Shown here piece by piece: positions 44,661 to 56,899 of a stretch of DNA of 64,000 bases. Made by a program: the position numbers and the translations under genes. The notes under the pieces are model-generated. The model did no database searches, was not told the origin of the DNA, and worked only from the letters and a program-made list of their open reading frames with translations. The stretch comes from Botryotinia globosa (taxonomy: Eukaryota; Ascomycota; Leotiomycetes; Helotiales; Sclerotiniaceae): NCBI GenBank assembly GCA_014898425.1, contig RCSZ01000008.1, positions 2,442,001 to 2,506,000 of the forward strand, read 5' to 3'. The stretch's first letter is position 1. Every line of letters starts with the position of its first letter.

Positions 44661-44731
44661 GTTTATATTTATATTATATAGCTTTTAGAATTCTAAAAAT
44701 AAATAAGATTTATATTTTTATATTTTTATGT

Positions 44732-44954
<223 letters not shown>

Positions 44955-45587
44955 CTTTATTAACCTCTAGCTTTTAGCTTATATAAAATATTAAAGGTAT
45001 AATTAAACCTCAAAATCTTATAAACCTTAAAACCTCAAAACCTTATAAATCTTATAATTCTTTTTCTAATTCTTTTTCTAATTCTTTTTTTCTAATTCTT
45101 TTTTATTTTTATTTTTAATTCTTTTTTTTAATTATTTTTTAATACTTTATTTAATTATTTTTCTAAATTCTATTGTTTTAATTTCTATTTCTCTAATTTC
45201 TATTTCTCTAATAAATCTAATCTCTTTTCTTTTCTTTTTAATCTTTTCTCTTATCTCTCTTATTATTAATCAAATCTGAATCGATTAGAATTGTATTAAC
45301 AACTTTTTATTGAACTTTTTATTACAAAATCAACTAAACAATGAATATATTAATAACAACTCTTTTTTTTTATATAAAAATAATATTATTTAAAAGCTAT
45401 TAATATAAAGAATATAAAAATATTAATTAATTATATTTCATAAATCATTTATAATTATTATATCTATTAATAATAATATCTAATCTAGATTAGGATTTTG
45501 ATATTCGCTACACAGACCTTACGTACTTTCTAGACCAATCAGCTTCCAGTTATGAACCGTGTTTTAAATCCTGTATGTTAGAGATAA

Positions 45588-45641
45588 TACTTTCTCAAAA
45601 AGCAAGGGGTCCGGGGGCTCGCAGGCCCCTGGTATATTGAT
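45588..45641. repeat. Conserved 54-bp GC-rich palindromic repeat, copy 1
   Basis: Starts AATACTTTCTCAAAAAGC and contains GGGGTCCGGGGGCTCGC followed by AGGCCCCTGG, able to form a stem. An identical copy lies at about 55123-55176. Confidence 0.8.
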
Positions 45642-45899
45642 ATATTTTTGAATAGGAGCGATTAAAATTGCGATACACTAGGGAAAATAAACTCAATTAA
45701 ATATTATTTAATTACTTCTTATAAGAAGGAAGTCAATTCTTCTTATTTTTGTTATAATATAAAATCTTACTTAAGATTTTTAAAGCTCTAAAATTCTTCA
45801 ATTTAATTATTGAAAGTTTATAATTTCGACTCGATTATTAATATAATATAGAAAAGAAAGTAATTCTTATATTTTATTTACTATATGTTATATAGAGTA

Positions 45900-46695
45900 G
45901 AAGTCGGATAACTCACTTTTGAGCTATTCTCATATACTAAAAATTACTTTTTAGCCTATTAATATCTCTATTAATATAGAATGTAATATAATTTAATAAA
46001 AATTTCTTTTTATATAATTCAAGCCATTTTAAATCTATTCTAAAAGTTTCAGATTTTTAGTATTTTTGTAGATCGATTTCTAAGACTTTAAAATATCGAT
46101 TTTTCAATTTGTATAGAAATCACATAAAAATTTAAAACTTTATAAAATCTAGAATAATTTTCAAAGAAAATAACTAAAAAATAAATTATAAATTTTATAA
46201 TAAATTTATAGTACATTCTCTTTAGAAGCTTTAAAAATATAAGAAAATCTTTATTATTAAATTTTTAAAGGATAACTTCTGAAATTGTAGAGATTATTTT
46301 TATTCATTTAAACTATTTCTCTATATCTATTGAATTTTTTTTAAAAAAATTGAACTTCTATATAGATTCAGATTTAAAAAACTTAAAATAATAAATAGTT
46401 TTCTTTTAATGATTGTTGTTAAAAAGTTATTAAAGATTATATAAAAGTTTTAAATATATATATAATTCTTATACAAATTTAAAAATCGATATTTTGAAGC
46501 TTTAGAAATCGATCTACAAAAATCCTAAAAATCTAAAATTTTCAGAATAGACTTAAAATGACTTGAATTATAATTATAAACATAAATTTTTATTGAATTA
46601 CATGCTATATTGATAGAAATATTAATAAGCCAAAATAGTGATTTTTTGATGTAAAAGGGTCGCCCGAAATAGGGGTGGCCCGAAAGTAGGATGAT
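45900..46695. mobile_element. Large foldback element, about 0.8 kb
   Basis: Two long arms (about 45900-46130 and 46465-46695) are inverted copies: AAAGTTTCAGATTTTTAG and TTTGTAGATCGATTTCTA on the left match the complement of TAGAAATCGATCTACAAA on the right. The outer ends pair GTCGGATAACTCAC with the complement of GTGGCCCGAAAG only if many G-to-A and C-to-T changes in the left arm are allowed. No coding capacity. Boundaries and target duplication are not resolved. Confidence 0.65.
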
Positions 46696-47370
46696 CGACT
46701 TAAATTGTAGAATTTCACTGAGGTTGGTAATGTGTGCCTATATCGGTTCTTAGCTTTTCCGTGATTCTTTATTAGGCTTAAGTCGTAATTAGCGTGTCGC
46801 TATTTCAATCGCCCCCTTTTGAGCAACGTTTGCTTGGTTCACAATTTGAAAAATCCGAAAGTTTTTCAAATTCGTTCTTCGAGAGAGGCCTATATCGGCA
46901 CAACACACTTACTTATCTTGATAATAATGCTTGACAGAGCCTTTTGTTATCTTCCAGGTTGTTTCATGTAAAGCTTTTACAACTTCCTACCCATTCAGGT
47001 CGTTCGAATAGGTAATGGTACTTGATAAAAACCCTCATAGAATAACTTCTGAATTTAGAACATGATAGGGAAAATGCTATCTCAAGTTAAGGTTTCGGCC
47101 TTCTGATTTCTTTATACGATGGGCTTTCTTTGGACAGCAGGACTTGTTGACAACCGCCCACGGTTCTCAAGTGCGATCGTCAGCCTGCAACAGAGATGCC
47201 ACAATCTCTTTATAAACTTTAATCTGATGCAGTGTTGGAGATAATCTCGATGGCACGATGGTACTTATGGTAGTACATCATTTTGTTTATAAAGACCCGG
47301 GTCTTGCGTAGCCTAGACACTTGGCAGCTTAGCGAATTGAATTTTAAATATTCAAGCGCAGGCAAACAAC

Positions 47371-49199
47371 ATGATTCGAAGACAGCTACTAGAACCCGTC
47401 ACGGAGTTTCAACTGGCACTAGAAAACGTGTCTCTGGGGGATGTAGTTCAATCACCGGTCAGCTCTTGCCTCATGATTTTGATGCGGATGATGCTTCTTG
47501 TGTGTTAGAATGCTAACTGACCCTAAATATTAGGATGCTCTACATAGCTTCCGGAAATTTTTGCGACGTGGAACCATTCTACAGCGACGACAACTTCTTA
47601 TGGAAGCGCAGAAGCTCTCCCCTCAAACTTCATTGTCACATGATCTTCATCTCATTCAATCGCCGTCCCTAGAATTTGACAACAGTACTACCTACACATC
47701 TGATGTCACATCTGAAAACTGTAAGAAGCGGCGTCTGGACGATCTGTTGCAGCAATCCAGTCCTCTGAATGGCTCTACTCGCAAGTGGAGAGCTCAATCC
47801 TCAAGGGCGGCCTCTAGTTCATCAAATACCACTGCACACTCCCCCTCTAATAAGACGGTCTCTTCAACTACGTCCTACTCTCAAGAAATTGACAAAGACC
47901 CAAAGGATGGCCATGTTGAAATTGATATCGATAAACATGTAGCAGCTTATGGAATGACGCCGGAGCATGTACAGTCGCCGCGAACTGCATCTTATGACCC
48001 ATCCAGCAATCCCGCTATTCCCAACATCCTTGTCAAGGCGAGGGAGTTCTTTGAGACGCGGCTTACTAAGCGCGCGAACCGCGCTAAATATCTTGTTCGC
48101 GCCGTCCAGGGTTTCTTGAGGCACCTCAGCTCCCGTGCGATTTTGCAAAGGAGATGTGGAATAAGAAGTCGGCCATCTTCTCTAAACCAGGAGTTACAGG
48201 CTCCACAGCTCGTTTTCGAAGTCTCTACGAGGGTCATCGAAAAATTAAAAGAGGCGGGGAGGAATATCTCGCTGCAGCTCGCTTCTGTTATATCTATTTG
48301 GAACATGATTTGGAGCAGATAATTCAATCTCAAAAACTTGTTTTGTCTCAAGGTAGAGGAAAAGTGACGGCTGCCTTTCAGCTACAGGCGAAGAACATCT
48401 CCATCACCATGGACGCTCTTCGAGCTGAACGTAAGGCCGGTCGAGGATACATTCGACTTTTGATGGAAGGCGGACCTGGTTTCGTGCTTCGCATGGGTAG
48501 CAATGTATCGACTATGTAAGTTTCATTCTTCTACGGTCAATGCTTTAGGTGCTAAAGAATTTATTCAGATGGGAAAGAAAGCTTAGTGTTAGCGATATTA
48601 CTCTTATTATAGAGTTCATCAAGACCTATGCCGTCGAGTTATATGACGAGATTAAGTCATACGATCAAGCTGCTGTACAAGCACTTCTAAATGGCTTTAT
48701 CGCATATGGTTGGACCAGCACGGAGATTCGTGAAACAAAAAGTTCGCTGTTTGACGAATTACAACGCTATGCCAATTTAAACGACCAATGCCCTGGAAAA
48801 ACAATAGAAGAGAATTCTAATATAACGTCTCTCGCAACACCAATATCAGAAATCTGGGATGGTGTAATGAGACAAAATGATTCCCCATGTATGCTTTCAG
48901 ACCTAGATCTGCTCCTGGAAGAGGGAAATCAGACGATGCCGATGCCAACGACCTCCGAGGAAGACCCAGAATCAGTTCTTGGCAGCGACGACTTCGGTTA
49001 TATCGAAACGACGACTCTGGAGCTTGATCAGCCTTTTTCGGAAGAGGATTTGGAGATAATGTTTGATACAATAGAGACTTCTAGCTCTGAGATACAACAT
49101 GATCTCGCTTTCTTCCACGAGCTCTTCCCAGATTTTACTGCCTATGAAACTTCCGTTCATTCTCTAAACAGTGAGTGTTTAGACACGCTAGTCGGATAA
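47371..49199 (+). CDS. Uncharacterised fungal protein, apparently frameshifted
   Basis: Exon 1 at 47371-47457 (MIRRQLLEPVTEFQLALE) joins in frame through a good intron (GTCAGC...TGCTAAC...ATTAG) to exon 2 from 47534, and exon 2 joins exon 3 (48569-49199) through intron 48516-48568. Within exon 2 the frame in use changes near 48090-48130: upstream is ARAKYLVRAVQ-like basic sequence, downstream is PQLPCDFAKEMWNKKSAIF, one frame over, and no intron explains it. The protein has a basic helix (FRKFLRRGTILQRRQLLMEA), a Ser-rich linker, then an all-helical conserved-looking region (KPGVTGSTARFRSLYEGHRK, KTYAVELYDEI) and an acidic tail. No DNA-binding motif is certain. It could be a regulator, but I do not recognise it. 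Pseudogene or sequence error remain open. Confidence 0.6.
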
Positions 49200-49886
49200 T
49201 AATCTCGTGGTACTTGGTCCAAGCGTAGGATCTTGTATTTGAAAATATCCAGCGTATTTCTTTGTCTTCATCTCGACGACACAGATTGAGATTTATGTAG
49301 GCCGCTCTGATTTTCAAGTTCGAGCAGTGCCAGTCAATACTTTGGAACTTCGATGCAAATGTGGGTATTGAAAGGCATAGATGGTAGAAAGTCTTTCTGG
49401 TCATACGACTGTTACGGCAAGATGTTTACGCTTCGGGCTCTTACTTATATAAGTACGAAGTAAATCGAGTATCAGCCTGAAAAATGGGAGTGTCTCCTTT
49501 TTGCGGTATATCGGGGCTCAATTTGTCTTGTTCTGCTAAAGAATAAATCATGAAAGCATGCATCCTGAAGGCATCTTAACCATACCCTGGTGCTGATACA
49601 TTGTTATACGACGCTCTTACACATGGCAATTGTTAAATGAATAAACGCTAGTGGTTGCGCTATCTGAATAGTGTTCATGTCTCCTGAGATGTCGATCGAT
49701 GGAGCGGATCGAGTGTTCATGAATCAGAAAAGGCTTAAATACCGTTCCGTAATTCCGATTGTGTATCTAGTACAATTTCAATGAAAAAAATAGATAAATT
49801 GGCACAATATGGTGGGACTACAAAGCCGATGGATACAAGATTGGGAAGAAGTAGACAGTTGTCATTTCCCTTCTGTGTAATACTCG
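49200..49886. other. Intergenic region, no gene seen
   Basis: Convergent 3' flanks of the hypothetical gene (+) and UstYa-like 4 (-). Nothing recognisable. Confidence 0.5.
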
Positions 49887-50874
49887 CTATTTACGACGCC
49901 ATATCCACCCACCATCCGCTTTGACAACCGCACGACTCCATATCGCATCCATCAAAACCCTTTCATCACGACAAACGTGCTGTTGCTGTGAAGGCCATCT
50001 CGTAGAAGAGGGAAGCCCCTTGGGACGCTGCACACTCAAGTCTGCTTTACACAAGATAAGCTTCAGATGAAAGTCAGTACTTCTTCATACTTTGATTCCT
50101 TGAAGAACTGAAGAAAGTCGAACGCACCTGTCTTAAAGTTTCTATGCAATGATTCGTGTGAACGTGCTGCTGCGCCGTCATTGCACTACGATTCTCGTAG
50201 GACAAATAGTGTTTTAGGACACCCTACAAAGAATTGTTAGCCAGGCCGTTACGAAAGCAATAGCTGAGGTTTATTTCTGCGCACAACACAGTGTATCTGA
50301 TGCAAAAAAGCCAACCCAAATCCCTGACTTCCAGCCACAAAATCGGTCGAATTTTGTGCTTCAGCACTTAATTCCACTCCCCCCTCGAACCCAAATTGTT
50401 GTGGATTTTCGACCGCAATGAAATTGCTTGGGTAAATATCGTCCCAAACTGTAGACCGACGGTCGGGTTCAAAGTTTTGATTTTTGTAGAGAGTCCAAGC
50501 CTGGCCATCGTACGGATCAACATGAAGAAACTTATCATTTCCACCGAAAGTCTGTCTAATCCATGGAACTAGAGAAAGTAAGTTGACGTATTTACATTGA
50601 GAGAGATAAGGACATAGGAAGAGGTCATACTGTCACCAAAAATGGTGCGGGTCGTATAATCATTCTCTGGATGTGAAGAAATGCGTAGGCTCAAGACTAG
50701 AAGAAGCAGGAAGACAGGGCTTAGTATTGCGGAGAGAGAAACTATCTTCCCTCCAAGTCCATAGAAATGTGATTGTGTTGGCGATATCGGGTCTTCTTCC
50801 GACTCAATGAAAGAATATTCTCCAGGAGTACGACCTGAAGATAATTTGGCTTGAAGTGAACTTATAGGACTCAT
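49887..50874 (-). CDS. UstYa-like (DUF3328) oxidase 4, 265 residues
   Basis: Minus-strand exons: 50874-50631, 50568-50285, 50223-50128, 50060-49887, in phase throughout. The N-terminus (SPISSLQAKLSSGRTPGEY) precedes one helix (about 44-64, IVSLSAILSPVFLLLLVLSL). The lumenal domain has YPSNFIAVENPQQFG, and the motifs H171-Q-I-H174-C175 (FLHQIHCV, split from GVLKHYLSY by an intron) and H198-T-N-H201-C202 (IETLRQ, then LILCKADLS). The tail ends in a basic GWIWRRK. Only exon 1 forms a long open frame, so the gene is easily missed. It is separated from the other family members by the AT-rich block and the hypothetical gene. Confidence 0.84.
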
Positions 50875-51240
50875 CTTACGGGAGGTGTCGTTATCCTAAA
50901 TAAACACGAAATGAATACAAGCTAGAGAGATACCTTATAAGATAGATATAATGATGGTGAGAAGTAGATATTATGATCGAATCTTTTCGAGTAACGCTTA
51001 TTTGATGGGGCAATTTGTCCCCTCAAATCTATTTGGCACGAGCTCCGGCTGAAAAAAGACACCTAGAGCTGGTCGTAAGTTCTTGTAACAAGCTAGAACC
51101 TGGCGTTCCCTCACAAACATATTGTTTTATCATATATGTGAACTTTATTCGTACTAATCATAAATAACTCCTCTCACATTCAGTATTATAATTAATATAC
51201 GATCGTTTTATTATAACTAATATTAGAAGTACGATATATA
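50875..51240. promoter_or_regulatory. Upstream region of UstYa-like 4 with an inverted GGGGCAATTTGTCCCC motif
   Basis: At about 51006-51023 GGGGCAATTTGTCCCCTC occurs, about 130 bp upstream of the start codon. On the gene strand it reads GAGGGGACAAATTGCCCC and resembles the GAGGACAATTGCCTCC in the 44-bp repeats before oxidase 3. A regulatory role is inferred. Confidence 0.4.
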
Positions 51241-51248
51241 TTCTACTA

Positions 51249-51764
51249 TGTAAGAGTTTAGGCCCCGGCTTATCGCACACTAAGCGAAAACACACCAAAA
51301 AGCCTCATTTCTTCAACTTTTGAACTATATATTATTCTAATTAATTTTCAAATTAAATTTATAAAATTTATTCTAATAATAAATAATTAATGAAATTATA
51401 TAAAAAAATAAGTGAATTATTTTTAATAATTTTTTTGATAAAATTGTAGGTATTTAAAGTTGGAATTCCTGAAATTTTCAAAAAAATCGATTTTTTTGTA
51501 TGGGAAAAACGTTACATGTTAAAAAATTTGAAGATTTCCAACTTTAAATACTTATAACTTTATTCAAAAAATTATTAAAAATATTTCACTTATTTTTCCA
51601 GAAACTAATTATAAATATTATTTAAATAACCAATTTTCAAATTATATCTTCCATTCATTAAAGAATTATAAAAATAATTAATTTATATAGGAAAACGATA
51701 TTTTTGCAGGGATTTTGTCACGAAATAGGGTGGTGTGCGATAAGCCGAGGCCTAAACTCTTACA
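51249..51764. mobile_element. Foldback/TIR element, about 515 bp
   Basis: Ends are inverted copies of about 32 bp: GTAAGAGTTTAGGCCCCGG on the left against GTAAGAGTTTAGGCCTCGG (complement of the right end), both followed by CTTATCGCACAC. The pairing continues inward, for example AAAGTTGGAATTCC against GATTTCCAACTTT, so the whole unit folds into one hairpin. There is no transposase. No convincing target duplication is visible, which leaves the superfamily open. Confidence 0.75.
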
Positions 51765-51904
51765 ATAGTCAATAATATTTATCCTAATATTCAGACCTTC
51801 TTCGTCAATAGAACGTATTTTATTGAATTCTGGATAATATCTTTATCTTTTTAGTATTAGTGTTATTGGCTGCTTACTAATGATCGAATTTTTTCGGCTA
51901 ATCA

Positions 51905-51965
51905 GGGATCGGGGGGACGTTCCTACGGTTATAAACCTTCGGGAGGCCCCTGCCTCGAAATCAAG
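51905..51965. repeat. GC-rich island in AT-rich DNA
   Basis: GGATCGGGGGGACG is followed by CCTTCGGGAGGCCCCTGCC, an isolated high-GC segment similar in style to those at 44.6 and 45.6 kb. Confidence 0.5.
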
Positions 51966-52199
51966 GCTAAAAATTATATAATCACCGTATAGTCTGAGGG
52001 TGAGATAAAATAATATTTACATTTATATATATTATTATTGGAACACGTGACTAAGGACGTAACTCAAGATATTATATTCTAATTCTAACTATTATTTTAA
52101 GGATTTTGTTAGTAGTTAGCACCTATAGTAACGATAACTCTAAAAGCGGTAGTGACTTAGATAAAAAGTCTTTAATTAATTACTACTTCTTTTAATTTT

Positions 52200-54165
52200 A
52201 ATTTTAAGTTTTTCGAAAATCTGAAAAGAGAAATAAATAGAAATTTAATTAAATTCTTTATATATAAAATTAGAATTAAAAAAAACTTTTATATTTAGAT
52301 TTTTATATTAAATTGAAATAACCCTAAATATTATTCTAAGGATTTTCTTGATGGTCAACACTAGTGATAATTATAACTCTAAAGGGAATGATAACTCAAA
52401 TAAAAAGTTATTATTTGATCACTACTTTTTTATACTTCAATTCTAGACTTTTTAGAAATCTGAAAAAAGAAATGAATAGAGATTCAATTGAATTTTCTTT
52501 ATATAAATTCAGATTTTTGATATCTTTAATATTAATCAATCTGTAGAAATAATCTTAAAGCTTAGAATTAAAAAGATTTAAGGAAAATTATAATAATTTT
52601 CGAAATCAAAAGGTGGTGATTTATAAAATAAATGAAATTAATTATTATCTTTTTATATTTCAATTTTAGATTTTTCGAAAATCTAACTATTATTCCGCGG
52701 ATTTTATTAGTGGTTAGTATTAGTAGTGACTATAACCCTAAGAGGGGTAATGACTCAGACAAAAACGCTTCAATTGGTCACCACTTCTCCTAGCTTCAAT
52801 TTTGGGTTTTTCGAAAATTTTAAAAAAGAAATTAATAAAGATTCAATTGAATAATATTAATTCGAAATTCGAAATTCAAAATCTCTTATATTGAGATTTC
52901 TATATTGAATTGAAATAACTCTAATTTTGAAAAGATTGAAAAAGCTATAGTAATTTATGAAAAACAAAGGGATAGTAACCAACAAAAAAGCATTAAAAGT
53001 CATCAATTGGTTATTATCTCTTCTGGCTTTAATTTAAAGCTTTTTGAAAATCTAAAAAAAATAATAATAGAAATTCAATTGAATAATATTTATTCGAAAT
53101 TAGAATTCGAAAAGCTTTTAAATTGAAGCTTTTAAATTGAATTGAAATAATTCTAATTTTGAAGAGTTTGAAAAAAAAGCTATAGTAATTTTTGAAAGCA
53201 GGGGGGTAGTGATCAGCAAAATGAATAAATTTGGTTACTATCTTTAATTCAATATTAAATAGAAAATTTAATAAAGTTTTATAAAGAATTAGGGCTTAAT
53301 TTCAATAATATATTAAATTCTAATTATTATTCCGAGGATTTTATTAGTGGTCAGTACTAGTGGTGACTACAACCCTAAAGGGAATAGTGACCCAATCAAA
53401 AACGCTCCAATTGGTTACCACTTTTCCTAGCTTTAATTTAAAGCTTTTTGAAAATCTAAAAAAAGAATTTAATAGAGATTCAATTGAATTATATTTATTC
53501 GAAATTAGAATTTCGAAATCTTTTATATTGAGGTTTCTGTATTCAATTGAAATAATTCTAATTTTGAAAAGGTTGAAGAAAAGCTATAGTAATTTTTGAA
53601 GACAGGGGGGTGGTGATCAGCGAAAAAGTATTAAAAGTTATGAATTGGTTATTACCTCTTCTAACTTTAATTTAAAGCTTTTCGAAAATCTGAAAAAAGA
53701 AATTAATAAAAATTCAATCGAATAATATTAATTCGAAATTAGAAATTCGAAATCTCTTATATTGAGGTTTCTATATTGAATTGAAATAATTTTAATTTTG
53801 AAGGGATTGAAAAAACTATAGTAATTTATAAAAAACAGAGGGGTAGTGACCAGCGAAAAAGTATTAAAAGTTACGAATTGGTCACCACCTTTTCTAGCTT
53901 TAATTTAAGGCTTTTCGAAAATCTGAAAAAAGAATTTAATAGAGATTCAATTGAATTATATTTATTCGAAATTAGAATTTGAAAAGCTTTTCTAATAAAG
54001 CTTTTATATCGAATTGAAATAATTCTAATTTTGAAGAGGTTAAAGAAAAAGCTATAATAATTTTTGAAAGTAGGGGGTAGTGATTAGCAAAATGAATAAA
54101 TTTGGTTACCACTTTTAATTCAATATTAAATAGAAAATTTAATAAAGTTTTATAAAAAACTAGGA
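52200..54165. repeat. Satellite-like repeat array, unit about 230 bp, block 1
   Basis: Repeated units contain TCTGAAAAAAGAAATTAA, GATTCAATTGAAT and GGGTAGTGA(C/T)CAGC. Spacing between matching points is 233-234 bp where units are contiguous (53477, 53711, 53944) and irregular elsewhere. Units differ mainly by transitions. Confidence 0.75.
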
Positions 54166-54169
54166 CTTA

Positions 54170-55110
54170 TTTTCAATAATTGGAGGTTTACCTCCTTAAT
54201 ATTCTTGCCGCCCGCGAGGGCCGAAGGTGTATATAGACACGAAAAAAGAGAACCTCGCTTAGTGAGACCCGATTCAAGCAATCTGATTGGCTTAATTCAA
54301 GCGATCTGATTGGCTCGACGTTCTTGGCATTGTGGCCATAGCGCAATTCCTTAGACTTTTTCAACGAAATCATTTAAATCAGCTTATTTAAGCTAATATA
54401 AATTGAATAAAAAAGAAAAAAAGTGGTAACTATATATAAGAGATTAAGAGCTTTCAAATAATATATTTTTTATATTGCTAGCTTTAAAACTGAGGGTTTT
54501 ATAAAGGGTTCAAATTGAAATAGTATAAATTTTATAATATAAAATTCTAGGCTTTTTCAACGAAACTATTTAAATTAGCTTATTCAAACTAATATAAATT
54601 GAATGAAAAAAAAGAAAAGTGGTAATCATATATAAGAAACTAAGGGTTTTCAAATGATATATTTTTTATATTGCTAGCTTCAAAACTAAGAGTTTTCCAA
54701 GAGATTGAAATTTAATTAATATAAATATAATTAGAGCTTATATAATCAATTGAAAAAGGGTTATATTGAATATAATGAATCTAAAATTAATACAAATTAT
54801 TTTAATATTATAGCTTTTGTAGTTCAGTGGTATAATTAATGATTTGAAGTGAAGTGACTCATTAAAATGTGAAAAAAAATAAAAAATAAAAAATAAAAAA
54901 TAAAAAATAAAAAATAAAAAATAAAAAATAAAAAATAAAAAATAAAAAATAAAAAATAAAAAATAAAAAATAAAAAATAAAAAATAAAAAATAAAAAATA
55001 AAAAATAAAAAATAAAAAATAAAAAATAAAAAATAAAAAATAAAAAGAGGTAAACCGACTTCGCCTGCAAGCTTTCAATAAAATTTCTTTTTTAGATTTT
55101 TATAATAATA
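54170..55110. repeat. Dispersed repeat, copy 3, with A-box-like sequence and AAAAAAT array
   Basis: The start GGAGGTTTACCTCCTTAAT and the end GAGGTAAACCGACTTCGCC match copies 1 and 2. TAGTTCAGTGG at 54820-54830 fits the tRNA A-box pattern. Between this and the end lies a 7-bp AAAAAAT tandem array at about 54872-55045 (roughly 25 units), at the place where copy 2 has only a short A-rich stretch. So the microsatellite grew inside the element. Confidence 0.65.
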
Positions 55111-55122
55111 AATATAATTATA

Positions 55123-55176
55123 TAATACTTTCTCAAAAAGCAAGGGGTCCGGGGGCTCGCAGGCCCCTGGTATATT
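55123..55176. repeat. Conserved 54-bp GC-rich palindromic repeat, copy 2
   Basis: Identical to the sequence at 45588-45641 as far as I can read, although the surrounding DNA is unrelated or heavily mutated. Its conservation is therefore notable. Confidence 0.8.
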
Positions 55177-55317
55177 AAATTTTAAAAATAGATTTAAATT
55201 ATCTTTTAAATTAATCGATTTATACTAATTCTGAAAAAGCTTCAATTTATATAGTGGTGATCAATCGAAAAGAGATATAAAATAGTTCAATCATATAATC
55301 AAAATTTCAATATTAAT

Positions 55318-56190
55318 CCTAACACCCTACTAACTGGTATCACTAGTTTTACTGGTATTACAAAATATTTAGGGTTTTTAGGGTTAAATATATATATATA
55401 TATATATTTTTGAAATCTAAAAGAAATTTGGGATTTAATAGTGTTTTTACTTTTTTGCTAGCGTTATTCCTTATTGAGTTCTATTTTTAGAATTTTAACT
55501 AATATCACAGAATATCTCGTTTAATATTAGAGCTAGCTTATTAAAATTAACTTTTTTAAACTTTTCAAAAAAAACTGAATTGATTGATATAATTTTTATC
55601 CAAATCAGGCTTAGTTCGTTTTTGACTTAGAAAAATACGATTTCCTTTATTTTTATGAAATTTTTAATCTAATATAAAAGCTTAAATATTAGAAATTTCG
55701 AAAAACACATAATATATTACTATAAATAGAATTCAAAACTGAATATTTTAGTGTAGTTTTTATTATATATATATAAAATTTCATTTTTTATTTTCTAATT
55801 TTACTGGTATCACTAAAATCCAACTGGTATTACAAAATATCTTACGTAATAATGGAGCTAGCAATATAAGAATAGTATTTTTGAAATCTTTGAAGAATTT
55901 CGAACTATATAGCGTTTTTAAATTTTTCAAAAGCTTCAATTTTATAATTGAATATGAAATCACGTGATATTCACGTGATATCAATCCGAATCCGAATCTC
56001 GTAAAAATAATATTAGTAATATTAGTATTATTAGTATTATTAGTATTATTAGTATTATTAGTATTATTAGTATTATTAGTATTATTAGTATTATTAGTAT
56101 TATTAGTATTATTAGTATTATTAGTATTATTAGTATTATTAGTATTATTAGTATTATTAATATTATTAATATTATTAATATTATTTATAA
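55318..56190. repeat. Duplicated segment, less mutated copy
   Basis: Aligns over its length with 57668-58610. Where this copy has CTGGTATCACTAGTTTTACTGG, the other has the same letters with C and G replaced by T and A. Both copies carry a TA run, a region with a common degenerate frame, and end in a 9-bp (AGTATTATT)n array. Confidence 0.8.
56015..56170. repeat. 9-bp tandem repeat (AGTATTATT)n, array 1
   Basis: About 16 units. It ends in related AATATTATT units. Part of the duplicated segment. Confidence 0.9.
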
Positions 56191-56559
56191 TTCTAACCCT
56201 ATTATTAGTATTGTTTTTATTAATTAAAAGTTATTTCGAATTAAATAATTATAATATTATAAAATTGCTTTAAATATTATTAGATTTTATAATTTAATAA
56301 TAAAATATTAGAATAAAAGAGTTATTTTTAATAGTAATAATGAAATCTAATAATTTTTTAAAAAACTTTTTTATTTTAAAAATATTTTAAAGAATTCATT
56401 AGTAATCATTTATATTAATTAGAAAAAAAATGATTTAATATATTTATAATTTAATTATTTTAATAATATTAGAAAGAATTTATTCATAATTATTTATTCA
56501 TTCAATTATTAATCAAGTTTAATAAATATAATATTAAATTTTTCTAATTTTTTAATATT

Positions 56560-56880
56560 AAAATAATAATCCTTAAAATACAAGTAATATAAATATTTAA
56601 ATACTAAAATAAAAACTTTTAATATTAAAAAACTAAATTTTAAAATATCAAAAAACTAAACTTTTAATATATTAAAATAAAAGTTTTCGAAATATTAAAA
56701 TAAAATTTTTTGAAATATTAAAATAAAAACCCTTGAAATATTAAAATCAAAATTTTTGAAATATTAAAATAAAAATTTCTAATATCAAAAAGCTAAATCC
56801 TTGAAATATTAAAATAAAAACTTTTAATATTAAAAAACTAAGTTTTTGAAATTAAAAATTAAAAATCTTAAATATTAATA
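56560..56880. repeat. Short interspersed AAATATTAAAATAAAA-type repeats
   Basis: Units such as GAAATATTAAAATAAAAA and AATATCAAAAAGCTAAA alternate. Their complements occur in the long array at 61880-62790, so the two arrays are inverted relative to one another. Confidence 0.6.
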
Positions 56881-56899
56881 TATAGAATCTTTAAATATT

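Noticed and set aside
54738..55078. Two minus-strand frames rich in Phe, Ile, Tyr, Leu
   Set aside because: They are translations of the 7-bp AAAAAAT array; several frames are open at once because of the repeat.
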